From an uncultured Ferrimonas sp. (GTDB lineage: Bacteria; Pseudomonadota; Gammaproteobacteria; Enterobacterales; Shewanellaceae), in the NCBI RefSeq assembly GCF_947489035.1, contig NZ_CANLCI010000018.1, forward strand, positions 1-64,000: a stretch of 64,000 nt of DNA. The letters are read 5' to 3'. Made by a program: the position numbers and the translations under genes. Within the stretch, counting starts at the first letter, position 1; every line of letters starts with the position of its first letter. The notes beneath the pieces are model-generated. The model saw only the letters and a program-made list of their open reading frames with translations. It was not told the DNA's origin and did no database searches. Positions 34,834-44,260 of this stretch are shown in pieces.

Positions 34834-37270
34834 ATCGTCGCCACTGCAGCAGTCAGTGGAGCGACAGATCCGTTATTGCTTAAGCCGTGATCAACTGGAT
34901 CAGCAGGCTATCTATCAATCGTTGGCGCTGAGCGTTAAAGAGCAGTTGATGGACGATTGGCGCAGCACCCGCACCAGCAACATGAGCTTCAAACAGAAGC
35001 GGGTGGCCTATCTGAGCTTGGAGTTTTTAATGGGCCGAAGTTTGGGCAATGCCCTATTGAATCTCAATTTAGATGCTGAAGCCAACGCCGCTCTTCGCCC
35101 TTACGCGGTTGCGTTAGAGCAGGTGCAACAACAAGAGCACGACGCGGGGCTAGGCAACGGTGGCTTAGGCCGTTTGGCCGCCTGTTTTTTGGACAGTTGC
35201 GCCACCTTAGAATTGCCGGTGGTTGGCTACGGCATTCGCTATGAGTACGGCATGTTTTCCCAGTCATTTATGGATGGCTATCAACAAGAAAAACCCGATA
35301 ACTGGCTGCAAGAAGGCAATCCGTGGGAGATAAAAACCCCTCACCATGATGTGGTGGTGAAGTTCTTTGGGGAAGTGAAGCCATTTACCGATCAGCAAGG
35401 CCACTGCGGCCACAATTGGGTTGGCACCGAAAACGTGCGGGCGGTGGCGTATGATGTGCCGATCCCCGGTTACCGCAACGGTCACATCAATACGCTGCGC
35501 TTGTGGCGCTCGGAAGCCACCGATGAATTTAACTTAGCGTCGTTTAACCAAGGCAGTTATATCGATGCGGTGGCGCGTAAGAACTTAGCTGAGCAGATCA
35601 CCATGGTGCTCTACCCAAACGACGCCAGTGAAAATGGCAAAGAGCTGCGTTTGCGTCAGCAATATTTTCTCTCCTCTGCCAGCTTGCAAGATCTGTTAAA
35701 CGGTTACCTCAGCCGCGACAACGCCGATATCCGCCAATTCGCCGCCCACCACAGCATCCAGCTTAACGACACCCACCCTTCGGTGTCGGTGGCTGAGCTG
35801 ATGCGTCTGCTGTTGGATGAACACCAACTGAGCTGGGAGCAAGCGTGGCAGATCACCACCGCCACGTTGGCCTACACCAACCACACCTTGCTGCCGGAGG
35901 CGTTAGAGCGTTGGCCAGTGCGGTTGTTCGCACAGATGTTGCCGCGCCACCTGCAGATCATCTACGAGATCAACGCGCGTTTTCTTGAATTGGTGGCGCA
36001 GCGTTGGCCCGGAGACACCCAGCGTTTGGCGCGAATGTCGATCATTGAAGAGGGGCCAGAACCGCAGATCCGCATGGCCTATTTGGCCATTGTTGGCAGC
36101 TTTTCGGTGAATGGGGTAGCGGCACTGCATACCCAATTGCTGACCTCTGGGTTGTTTCAGGATTTTTATGCCCTGTGGCCAGATAAGTTCAATAACAAAA
36201 CCAATGGGGTAACCCCTAGGCGTTGGCTGGCGGATTGCAATCCGCGCTTAGCCGCGCTGCTGGATCAACGGGTTGGCGAGGGCTGGGTGCGGGATTTAAG
36301 TCGGTTAACGGTATTAAATGCCCTGACCGAAGACGCGGATCTGATCTCCCATTGGCATGAGGTAAAACAGGCCAATAAAGCGGACTTGGCGCAACTGGTG
36401 CAGGCGCGTTGTCAGGTGACGTTTGATCCCGCCATGATGTTTGATGTGCAGGTAAAGCGGATCCACGAATACAAACGCCAGCTCTTGAATATCTTGCACG
36501 TGATTCATCTGTATCAGCAGGTGTTGCAAGGCAACGTGGATAATTTCACCCCTCGTTGTGTGCTGCTTGGGGGTAAGGCGGCACCTGGTTATGGCATGGC
36601 CAAGCAGATCATCAAATTGGCGAACAACGTGGCCTACATGGTGAATCATAATCCGGCGATGCAGCCCTATCTGCGGATGGCCTACCTGCCGGATTACAAC
36701 GTCAGTGCGATGGAGGTGATCTGCCCTGGCACCGACTTGTCAGAGCAGATCTCTACCGCGGGTAAAGAAGCGTCTGGTACCGGTAACATGAAGTTTATGA
36801 TGAACGGCGCCTTAACCATCGGCACCTTTGATGGCGCCAACATCGAGATTTTAGAAGAGGTTGGAGAAGACAATTTCTTCCTGTTTGGGCTGCGAGCCGC
36901 CGAAATTGAACAGCTGAAACCCCATTACGATCCACAGCAACTGATCCGCAGCAGCACCGCCCTTAGCGGCGTATTGCAACTGATAGAAAGTGGCCATTTC
37001 AATCTGCACGAGCCGGGCATTTTCAATGACATTGTTGCCGCCATTAACGATGCCAACGATCCGTGGATGCTGGCGGCGGATTTTGAAGCCTATCGACAAG
37101 CGCAATTGCGCGCCGCCCAAGCCTATCGCGACACCAAACATTGGACCCAAATGAGCATTCGCAACACGGCGGCGTCCGGTCGCTTTTCCAGTGATGCCAC
37201 CATCAGCCGTTATCAGCAGGAAATCTGGAAAACTCAATCCCGTCATACCCTCGTTAAGCAGGAGAGCTAA
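34805..37270 (+). CDS. glgP: Glycogen phosphorylase GlgP
   Basis: 821 residues, near the 815 of E. coli. GT35 enzyme with YLSLEFLMGRSLGNAL, GNGGLGRLAACFLDS, QLNDTHPS, VKRIHEYKRQLLN and the PLP site EASGTGNMKF (Lys about 663). It releases glucose-1-phosphate from glycogen ends. The ATG at 34805 has AAGGA 8 bp upstream and fits the family start; an upstream GTG at 34781 opens the same frame. It starts within the end of glgX. Confidence 0.97.
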   Translation: MKTPTPLLSESSPLQQSVERQIRYCLSRDQLDQQAIYQSLALSVKEQLMDDWRSTRTSNMSFKQKRVAYLSLEFLMGRSLGNALLNLNLDAEANAALRPYAVALEQVQQQEHDAGLGNGGLGRLAACFLDSCATLELPVVGYGIRYEYGMFSQSFMDGYQQEKPDNWLQEGNPWEIKTPHHDVVVKFFGEVKPFTDQQGHCGHNWVGTENVRAVAYDVPIPGYRNGHINTLRLWRSEATDEFNLASFNQGSYIDAVARKNLAEQITMVLYPNDASENGKELRLRQQYFLSSASLQDLLNGYLSRDNADIRQFAAHHSIQLNDTHPSVSVAELMRLLLDEHQLSWEQAWQITTATLAYTNHTLLPEALERWPVRLFAQMLPRHLQIIYEINARFLELVAQRWPGDTQRLARMSIIEEGPEPQIRMAYLAIVGSFSVNGVAALHTQLLTSGLFQDFYALWPDKFNNKTNGVTPRRWLADCNPRLAALLDQRVGEGWVRDLSRLTVLNALTEDADLISHWHEVKQANKADLAQLVQARCQVTFDPAMMFDVQVKRIHEYKRQLLNILHVIHLYQQVLQGNVDNFTPRCVLLGGKAAPGYGMAKQIIKLANNVAYMVNHNPAMQPYLRMAYLPDYNVSAMEVICPGTDLSEQISTAGKEASGTGNMKFMMNGALTIGTFDGANIEILEEVGEDNFFLFGLRAAEIEQLKPHYDPQQLIRSSTALSGVLQLIESGHFNLHEPGIFNDIVAAINDANDPWMLAADFEAYRQAQLRAAQAYRDTKHWTQMSIRNTAASGRFSSDATISRYQQEIWKTQSRHTLVKQES

Positions 37271-37273
37271 CCG

Positions 37274-38542
37274 ATGCCTCAAGCGAGCCCGCGTTACATC
37301 AGTAAATTAACTCGGCAAACCTACGCGTTGATTTTGGCCGGTGGCCGAGGCAGCCGTCTGCATGAATTGACGGAATGGCGTGCCAAGCCCGCCTTACACT
37401 TTGGTGGCCAATATCGGATCATCGATTTTCCCCTGTCGAACTGCGTGAACTCCGGTGTGCGCCGAGTTGGGGTGGTGACCCAATATAAAAGCCATTCGTT
37501 GATCCGCCATTTAAGTCGCGGTTGGGGCCACTTTAAAAAAGAGTTGGGGGAATCGGTGGAGATCCTTCCGGCCTCCCAACGTTTTTCCGATGATTGGTAT
37601 CAAGGCACGGCCGATGCGGTGCTGCAAAACATCGACATCATTAAAGAGGAACGGCCCAAGTATGTGATGGTGCTGGCGGGGGATCACATCTACCAGATGG
37701 ATTACGCTGGATTGCTGGCCGCCCATGCAGAATCTGGGGCAGAGATGACCTGTTGCTGCATTGAGGTGCCGGTGGCGGAAGCGGCCAACCGTTTTGGGGT
37801 GATGCAGGTGGATGAGCAAGATCGGATTGTGAACTTTACCGAAAAACCGGCCGTGCCGAAGGCGCTGCCGCAAGATCCCGAATCCTGCTTAGCGTCGATG
37901 GGCAATTACGTTTTCAATACGGATTTTTTGTTCGAACAGTTACAGCAAGATGGCCGCAATGGCGAGTCGGACCACGACTTTGGCAAAGACATCATTCCCG
38001 CCATTATCGAGCAGCATCAAGTGATGGCCTATCGCTTTAGCTCTGCCGTCAATGAAACCCAAGCCTACTGGCGTGATGTGGGCACCCTCGACAGTTATTG
38101 GGCGGCCAATATGGATCTGCTGGCGCCTGCGCCAGAGCTGAACATGTACGACGACCAATGGCCGATCTGGACCTTCCAACAACAGCTGCCGCCTTCCAAA
38201 TACATCTTTGATGACGATAATCGCCGTGGCATCGCCATCGATTCCATGGTGTCTGGTGGCTGCATCGTTTCTGGGGCGCAGATCCGTCGTTCGGTGCTGT
38301 TTAATGAAGTGCGGGTGTGCAGTTACAGCGAAGTGGAAGATTCAGTGTTGTTGCCAGATGTGGTGGTGCAGCGCAATGTGCGGCTGCGTAAAACCATTAT
38401 TGACAGTGGCTGTGAAGTGCCAGAAGGGATGGTGATTGGTTACAACCACGATCACGATCGGCGCCGTGGTTTTCGCATCAGCCCCAATGGGGTGGTGTTG
38501 GTGACCAAAAAGATGTTGGGCATGCCCTGTGGCACAGAATAA
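37274..38542 (+). CDS. glgC: Glucose-1-phosphate adenylyltransferase GlgC
   Basis: 422 residues. Nucleotidyltransferase with [55 protein letters not shown] and [12 protein letters not shown], then a left-handed beta-helix regulatory domain ([24 protein letters not shown]). It makes ADP-glucose, the committed, usually allosterically controlled step. Three bases after glgP with a GGAG ribosome-binding site. A glgD-like second copy is absent. Confidence 0.97.
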   Translation: MPQASPRYISKLTRQTYALILAGGRGSRLHELTEWRAKPALHFGGQYRIIDFPLSNCVNSGVRRVGVVTQYKSHSLIRHLSRGWGHFKKELGESVEILPASQRFSDDWYQGTADAVLQNIDIIKEERPKYVMVLAGDHIYQMDYAGLLAAHAESGAEMTCCCIEVPVAEAANRFGVMQVDEQDRIVNFTEKPAVPKALPQDPESCLASMGNYVFNTDFLFEQLQQDGRNGESDHDFGKDIIPAIIEQHQVMAYRFSSAVNETQAYWRDVGTLDSYWAANMDLLAPAPELNMYDDQWPIWTFQQQLPPSKYIFDDDNRRGIAIDSMVSGGCIVSGAQIRRSVLFNEVRVCSYSEVEDSVLLPDVVVQRNVRLRKTIIDSGCEVPEGMVIGYNHDHDRRRGFRISPNGVVLVTKKMLGMPCGTE

Positions 38543-38552
38543 GGATGAGTTG

Positions 38553-40094
38553 ATGCGGGTATTATTGATAGCGGCAGAAAACGGCGCCATTGCCGGGGCC
38601 AAGGTGGGCGGCATGGCCGATGTGATCCGCGATCTGCCCCCAGCGTTGTTGGCGCAGCATGTGGTGGCCGATGTGATTATGCCCAGTTATGGCGAATTGG
38701 CGCAGCGCAGTGGCGCCAGTTGGCAGCGCAGTTTATTGGTGCCATTCTCGGGGCGGTTAGAGAAAGTCGAACTGTGGCGCCTTGCCTCGCCGCAGCAAGA
38801 ACAACAAACGTTGATGTTATCCCACCCACTGTTTACCCAGATCTACCACAGCGATGATCGCCGCCCATTTGCCACTGATGCCAGCAAGTTTGCTCTTTTT
38901 AGTGCGGCGGTCTGTCAGTATTTGTGCGATCCAGCAAGCCCCTTGCCCGATGTGCTGCACCTGCACGATTGGCACAGTTGCTTTGTGGCGTTATTGCGGC
39001 AGTCGTTGCCACGCTATCAAGCGCTGCAGCAGTGCCGCATGGTGCTGACCATTCACAACATTGCGGTGCAGGGCACCAGGCCACTGAATCAAGACAGCTC
39101 ATCGTTGCAGGCATGGTACCCAGAAATGATGGCGTCGATGACTCCAGAGTTGTTAGCGCAGATCTGCGATCGGCATGCGCCTAATTGCATCAACCCATTG
39201 CGGGCGGGGATCAATCTGGCGGATAAAGTGCATGTGGTGTCACCCAGTTACGCCGATGAGGTGCGGTTACCATCGCAACCGCAGTTGGGTTTTTTTGGTG
39301 GCGAAGGGTTAGAACAGGATCTGCAGCGCCGCGGCGACGATGTGGTGGGGATCTTAAACGGGTGCGACTATCAGCAGCGGCGTGAAGCCTGCAGCTATCC
39401 AGAGTTATTGCAGCGCGCGGCGGATGGGATCTGTCGCTGGATGGGGCAACAGGCGTTGGTGCGCAGTGTCGATCAAATTGCACTAACGCGTTTGCAGCAG
39501 TGGCAACAGCAACCACGGCCAGAATTGCTGCTCACCAGTGTGGGGCGTTTAACCGATCAAAAAGTGCTGTTACTGCGACAAACGTTAGCCAATGGCGAAA
39601 CCGTATTGGCCACGTTATTGGCCCAGTTACAGCACAGCGCCTGCGATGCTCGTTTACTGCTGCTTGGCAGCGGCGATCCGGTGATTGCGGCTGAATTTCG
39701 CCAATGCGCGGCGCAGTATCGTAATTTCCTGTTTATCGATGGTTATGACGAAACGCTGTCGCAATCAGTGTTTGAGCACGGCGACGCGTTCTTGATGCCA
39801 AGTTCGTTTGAACCCTGTGGCATCAGCCAATTGCTGGCGATGCGGGCAGGGCAGGTGTGTGTGGCGCACCAAGTTGGTGGCTTAAAAGATACGGTGTTTC
39901 CTGGGATAAACGGCTACGGCTTTGCGGGGGCGGATCTGGCTGAACAATCGCAGCAATTGCTGCAGGCGTGTCAGCAGCTGCTCAAGGAGTTTGGCAGCGA
40001 ACACTGGGGGCAACTGCAACAAGCGGCAAGTGACGCCCGCTATGATTGGTCAAGCCAAGTCAGTTGTTATCTGTCGCAGTTGTATCGGGGCTGA
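38553..40094 (+). CDS. glgA: Glycogen synthase GlgA
   Basis: 513 residues. GT5 fold: LLIAAENGAIAGAKVGGMADVIRDLPPAL at the N-terminus contains the K-x-G-G ADP-glucose site, and PSSFEPCGISQLLAMRAG with HQVGGLKDTV the C-terminal site. The internal region is more divergent than in E. coli GlgA. It adds glucose from ADP-glucose to glycogen. ATG 38553 is chosen for spacing to AAGGATG; an in-frame GTG at 38529 also exists. ATG-AGT-TGA at 38545 lies in another frame just before. Last gene of the operon. Confidence 0.94.
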   Translation: MRVLLIAAENGAIAGAKVGGMADVIRDLPPALLAQHVVADVIMPSYGELAQRSGASWQRSLLVPFSGRLEKVELWRLASPQQEQQTLMLSHPLFTQIYHSDDRRPFATDASKFALFSAAVCQYLCDPASPLPDVLHLHDWHSCFVALLRQSLPRYQALQQCRMVLTIHNIAVQGTRPLNQDSSSLQAWYPEMMASMTPELLAQICDRHAPNCINPLRAGINLADKVHVVSPSYADEVRLPSQPQLGFFGGEGLEQDLQRRGDDVVGILNGCDYQQRREACSYPELLQRAADGICRWMGQQALVRSVDQIALTRLQQWQQQPRPELLLTSVGRLTDQKVLLLRQTLANGETVLATLLAQLQHSACDARLLLLGSGDPVIAAEFRQCAAQYRNFLFIDGYDETLSQSVFEHGDAFLMPSSFEPCGISQLLAMRAGQVCVAHQVGGLKDTVFPGINGYGFAGADLAEQSQQLLQACQQLLKEFGSEHWGQLQQAASDARYDWSSQVSCYLSQLYRG

Positions 40095-40264
40095 GCTACG
40101 CGCTGGGGGGCGTGATGTTTTTCGGTAGGCACAACCCAACCACGGATCCGCAGCAAGGCTTCGCTGCAGATGCGGTGATGCTTGCCTAGCGCGATCTTTA
40201 ATCGAACAGCGCGATAACGCCCGTCGGGTGGCATCAAACTGTTATTCGTTTGTGAACCTTGGCC

Positions 40265-40316
40265 TCCTTTGGCACAATAACCCTGTTTAATACAATGGTT
40301 TGCCAAAGGAATGGCC
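40265..40316. repeat. Inverted repeat spanning promoter and ribosome-binding site
   Basis: TCCTTTGGCA (40265-40274) is the exact complement of TGCCAAAGGA (40301-40310). The symmetry continues with GGCC (40261-40264) and GGCC (40313-40316) after a 2-base offset. The right arm holds the AAGGA ribosome-binding site; the left arm overlaps the -35. Confidence 0.7.
40269..40296 (+). promoter_or_regulatory. Sigma-70 promoter of the DsrE-family gene
   Basis: TTGGCA (40269-40274), a 16-bp spacer and TACAAT (40291-40296) give a near-consensus promoter whose start would fall about 40303, only some 15 bases before the ATG. Confidence 0.6.
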
Positions 40317-40317
40317 A

Positions 40318-40848
40318 ATGAAACCGATATTTTTTCTGCTGCTGGCGGCTGCGCTGCCGGCCTCGGCTGGGTTAGAGATGTTCACCGATGGCCCAGTGAT
40401 TAAGGGCTACGGTAAGCATGCGACAATCACGCCTACCTTGGCGCCCCCAAAAGATTTTGTGGCCAAGGTGGCGTTTGATGCGGGCAGTGCTGATCATCAG
40501 CAACCGTTGAATCGCCAGTTCGATACCGTGGCTCGCTTTCTGAATATGCACGCCGCCAGTGGGGTTGAGCGCAACTACATTCAACCGGCACTCGTGGTGC
40601 ATGGCAAAGCGGTATTTGATCTGCTTAAAGCCAAGCCATACCAACAACGCTTCGATCAAGCCAACCCCAATCAACCCCTGGTCAACGCCTTAATTGCGGC
40701 GGATGTGCCCATTATTGTCTGTGGTCAATCGGCGGCTTATCTGGACATCAACGCTGAAGATCTGCTGCCTGGGGTGCAACTGGCGCTATCGGCCATGACC
40801 GCCCACCGGATCTTGGCGCAGCAGGGGTATAGCACCAATCCATTTTAA
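40318..40848 (+). CDS. DsrE-family exported protein
   Basis: 176 residues. A signal peptide (MKPIFFLLLAAALPASA) directs it to the periplasm. The rest follows the DsrE/YchN alpha/beta pattern: KVAFDAGSADHQQPLNRQFDTVARFLNMHAASGV, LVVHGKAVFDLL, NALIAADVPIIVCGQSAAYL and a final helix. The Cys in IIVCGQSA is at the position of the sulfur-relay Cys in some DsrE proteins. Cytoplasmic relatives move sulfur; an exported form has no assigned role. The gene has its own promoter and is separate from the glycogen operon. Confidence 0.82.
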   Translation: MKPIFFLLLAAALPASAGLEMFTDGPVIKGYGKHATITPTLAPPKDFVAKVAFDAGSADHQQPLNRQFDTVARFLNMHAASGVERNYIQPALVVHGKAVFDLLKAKPYQQRFDQANPNQPLVNALIAADVPIIVCGQSAAYLDINAEDLLPGVQLALSAMTAHRILAQQGYSTNPF

Positions 40849-41065
40849 TGATAAAGCCACTGTTTGGTCTTGATCCCATGTTTTATTTGGGTGGAAAACC
40901 ACAGCAAAACTAGCGTTCTATACTGAATTGCTGGAGCGGCCGTCTATTTTGGCCACAGGCCACGTTTAGGTATAGGCAGTGGTAACGTTGCGATGTAAAT
41001 GCGAAGCGCGAAATGGAACCAATGGTGCCCTAAGCCCATGCCGAAACAACCCACAAGGAAATGTG

Positions 41066-41599
41066 ATGAAGCGGATTGTTGTGCTGCTCAGTTTAATGAG
41101 TTGCTCGGTTGCTGCCACGGTCTATAAATGGACCGATGAGGAAGGTCGGGTGCATTACAGCCAAACGGCGCCGGTGCGCGGCCCTAGCCAGATAGAAACG
41201 CTGCCAGAGCCCAGCAACAGCAGCCGAACGGTGGTGACTCGTTTACCGCCTTCGGGGAAAAAAATTCCAGCCAGCACCCGCATGTTAATGAACGTGCTGG
41301 CCGCCAATATGAAATCGTTGGCTTACGACAACCAGCCACTGGATTGTGACAGTGCGGTAGATAACATCACCGTTGGCTTAAATTCGGTGAATCAGGTGGC
41401 CCAGAAGAACTTTAAAGGGGGTTACATTGATGACATTGAGCTGGAGAAAGTACAGAAGCTGGTACGGACCATGAAAAAGGACGTCAGTGTTGGCGCTTGC
41501 CAGCAATCGGTAACCCATCACAAGGCTTTTTATAAATGCATGTCCAGCAGCTACAGCCACGTATTAGCGTGTTTGGATAAGCATCGCCCAAGCGAGTGA
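41066..41599 (+). CDS. DUF4124 exported protein
   Basis: 177 residues. Signal peptide (MKRIVVLLSLMSCSVAA) followed at once by the DUF4124 motif TVYKWTDEEGRVHYSQTAP. A Pro-rich linker and an alpha-helical C-terminal part with five Cys follow (C at DCDS, ACQQ, KCMSS, ACLD among others), probably disulfide-bonded in the periplasm. Function unknown. The start at 41066 has AAGGAA 6 bp upstream; the longer frame to 40979 lacks one. Confidence 0.8.
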   Translation: MKRIVVLLSLMSCSVAATVYKWTDEEGRVHYSQTAPVRGPSQIETLPEPSNSSRTVVTRLPPSGKKIPASTRMLMNVLAANMKSLAYDNQPLDCDSAVDNITVGLNSVNQVAQKNFKGGYIDDIELEKVQKLVRTMKKDVSVGACQQSVTHHKAFYKCMSSSYSHVLACLDKHRPSE

Positions 41600-41613
41600 T
41601 TGATTCGCACAGC

Positions 41614-41649
41614 ATAAAAAACGCAGCCTGTTGAGGCTGCGTTTTTTAT
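41614..41649. terminator. Bidirectional terminator, DUF4124 / DUF5916 genes
   Basis: 15-bp stem ATAAAAAACGCAGCC and its complement around TGTTGA, with T-runs both ways. Confidence 0.92.
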
Positions 41650-41699
41650 GGCCAGAGTGAACGCGAACCCAGTCATGTGGGGCGCGTTTCTGCTTGAAC

Positions 41700-44030
41700 T
41701 TATAACAAGAAGGCGTAGCTGAGTTTGGCAAACAAGGTGCGGCTGTCTTGCTCTAAGCGGCTGTAATCATCGTTGTTAAAGCGGCCATCACCGTAACCTA
41801 AGTAGAACACCGTCAGGGGGTTAACCTTGTAGCCATACAGGAGTTCGCTCGACAGCGAGGCGCTGCTGTTATCCACTTCGGCGTAACGGTATTGCGCGGG
41901 ATCGCGGTCGATGTCGGTGTAGATGGCGGTAAAGCGCACAAAACTGCGTAGCGAGAACTGCCAATTGAGGCGCAAATCGCTTAAGTTCGCCGTGAATAGG
42001 GGGCTACCATCCACTTCCAGTTCTCGCCAAGTGTGGCGAAAGTGGGTATCAATGCCGCGGGTGGGCTTCCAGTTGATCCAGCCGTTGATGTGTTTCATGT
42101 CGGCCAGCTGGTTATTGGCAAAATCGATCTGATCGCCGGCGCGCAGGTTGAGGCCAAATTTCAGATCCGCATAGGGGCGCACTTCGCCGTACACGCCGTA
42201 CCAGTTCTCATCAAATAACGGCGCATTGTTGCTGATCGCTAAGCTGCTGCCATCATTACGGCGGCCAGCGCGTTCACGGGCACCGCCATAAATCTCAAGA
42301 TACATCTCGTTGCGGCCATCCAACTCCACCCGAGCTTCGATCTCTTGTTCCAGTTTTTCGCCATCGATGTTTTCGCTGCGATCAATGTCACCGGACAGCT
42401 CGACCTGATAGAAAAAGTGATCTTGTGGGAACCAAGTGCGCCCAGCCCCCAGCACTGCTTTGCTGAAATCGACCCGATCAACGAAGCCTAAATCGGCGCG
42501 AAAATCTGGGCTGATCCGCTGGTAGTCGGCCCACATCTCATAGTGGCGGCTGTCGTAGAAATAATTCAGTTTGACTAAGGTACCGCTGAAGTTGCCTTGC
42601 TGATCTGCGCGTAAGGTTTGCTCGTTAAAGTCGCAATCGCCAAATTCACACTGTTGCTGCGGCGCTTGGCTGCAATCGTCGCCATGACAAAATTGCTGCA
42701 GTAGCTGTTGCGGGTATTCGGTGTCGGAACCCACCACGCTGGCGCGCAGGCGATGGTGATCGTCAAGCTGCCACTGGCCATCAAGCCCAACCACGGTGTT
42801 GTGATAATCGTCGGCTTGGCGGTGGGTTAAGGTGGTGCCAAGGCTGATGCCACTGTTGCCATCATAGAGGTAGCGTGCCGCCACGTTTTGGCTGCTTTCG
42901 CCCAGTTCGGTGATGTCTGAAGAGAGGTTGCCGGGCATTAAGAAGTTGGTTTGGGCATCTTGGGTGTGCAGCAGGCCAAACAGATGTTGGCCGCGTTGGC
43001 CGGTGATCTTGGTGCCAAAGTCTGGTTCTGCCAAATTGCGGGTGTTAACCAGATTGATGCGGGATTCAAAGAAGTCGGCATTATCGAGGTAAAAAGGCCG
43101 CTTTTCTGGAAAGAACAGCGCAAAGGTGGTGTTGACATCAAGCTGACCCACATCGGCTTCCACTTGGGAAAAATCGGGGTTGATGGTGGCGTTCAGCAAG
43201 GTATCTGGGGTGATCCCCCAACGCAGATCGACACTGGGTTCGATCTCATCTTGTTTATCCCACGCTTGCTCTGGGCTGTTGCGTTTTTCGCTGCGTACCG
43301 CGGTGATCCCCGGCACTACTTGCAACTGCTGTCCTGGGGTTGCTCCGGCCAAGCCTGAGGCGCGGCCCATTTGGCATAAGCGGCAACTGATGTTGCGATC
43401 AACCGCCGTGGCCGCTAAGCGGTATCGGTGTTCGCGGGGGTAGTAGCGCACCAATTCAACCCCCCAGTGCTGCAGTTCCTTGCCGTCATCGAAGGTAAAC
43501 AAACGCAGTGGCAGTGCCATCTCAACGCTGTAACCATCGGCGTTGATCTGGCCTTGGCTATACCAGATCCCATCCCATGCATCGGATTCATTGCCGGTCA
43601 GTTCATTCTCGGTGCTGTCGTTTTGCACCCCATAAGGGTTAGTGAAAAACTGATACGCCAAGCGGCCTTGATCGAAGGTTTCTAACTTGATACCAACCAA
43701 GTCGTCATTCCAGACCTTATCGCGCCCAGCTAAGTGGGCGCGAATGGCGGCGGGGTTGGGATCCTGCGCCTGAAATGACACATACAGGGTATCGGCGCTG
43801 GCCAAGAGTCGGGCCGTTGTGGCTACCGGTGCGGCGGTATTTTCGCCGGGGTTGGTTTGCAGCGGCAATGCAACCGATTGCGCTTGTTGCCAAATGGGAT
43901 CGCTTAAATCCCCATCTAAGAGAGGGGCTTCGCTGGCATCAATGGCGCTGATGTTGATCTGTAATCGGGGCTCTGCGGCGATAACCGCGGTGGACAGTAG
44001 GGCAAAGGGCAGCCAGAACAAATTTCGCAT
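41700..44030 (-). CDS. DUF5916 outer-membrane protein with CBM9-like domain
   Basis: 776 residues. Signal peptide (MRNLFWLPFALLSTAVIAA), then a CBM9-like beta-sandwich (LDGDLSDPIWQQAQ, LYVSFQAQDPNPAAIRAHLAGRDKVWNDD) and a long DUF5916 region with SQVEADVGQLDVNTTFALFFPEKRPFYLDNADFFE in pieces. The C-terminal half alternates like a beta-barrel and ends in a hydrophobic strand (LFAKLSYAFLL). Probably outer membrane; substrate unknown. The start at 44030 is chosen for the signal peptide. Separate from flanking genes. Confidence 0.82.
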   Translation of the reverse strand: MRNLFWLPFALLSTAVIAAEPRLQINISAIDASEAPLLDGDLSDPIWQQAQSVALPLQTNPGENTAAPVATTARLLASADTLYVSFQAQDPNPAAIRAHLAGRDKVWNDDLVGIKLETFDQGRLAYQFFTNPYGVQNDSTENELTGNESDAWDGIWYSQGQINADGYSVEMALPLRLFTFDDGKELQHWGVELVRYYPREHRYRLAATAVDRNISCRLCQMGRASGLAGATPGQQLQVVPGITAVRSEKRNSPEQAWDKQDEIEPSVDLRWGITPDTLLNATINPDFSQVEADVGQLDVNTTFALFFPEKRPFYLDNADFFESRINLVNTRNLAEPDFGTKITGQRGQHLFGLLHTQDAQTNFLMPGNLSSDITELGESSQNVAARYLYDGNSGISLGTTLTHRQADDYHNTVVGLDGQWQLDDHHRLRASVVGSDTEYPQQLLQQFCHGDDCSQAPQQQCEFGDCDFNEQTLRADQQGNFSGTLVKLNYFYDSRHYEMWADYQRISPDFRADLGFVDRVDFSKAVLGAGRTWFPQDHFFYQVELSGDIDRSENIDGEKLEQEIEARVELDGRNEMYLEIYGGARERAGRRNDGSSLAISNNAPLFDENWYGVYGEVRPYADLKFGLNLRAGDQIDFANNQLADMKHINGWINWKPTRGIDTHFRHTWRELEVDGSPLFTANLSDLRLNWQFSLRSFVRFTAIYTDIDRDPAQYRYAEVDNSSASLSSELLYGYKVNPLTVFYLGYGDGRFNNDDYSRLEQDSRTLFAKLSYAFLL

Positions 44031-44260
44031 CGAGTGAACTCTAATTATTTTGATGCCCATATTTTGCCTAAGTGGTGTGAAATCCCAATCGCTTGATGTT
44101 GCTAATTTGTTAGTGTTTGTGTCTGGATTAGTAATTGTTTTTACTTGCGCTTTCGGAACTAATCCGCCGTATCCTCTCTGCCGTTTTGGCGTAATCAGCG
44201 TATACTTGCGCCATCTTAATTGGCGTCGGCCAACTTACCTGTGTGATTTAAGGAGCCCCA

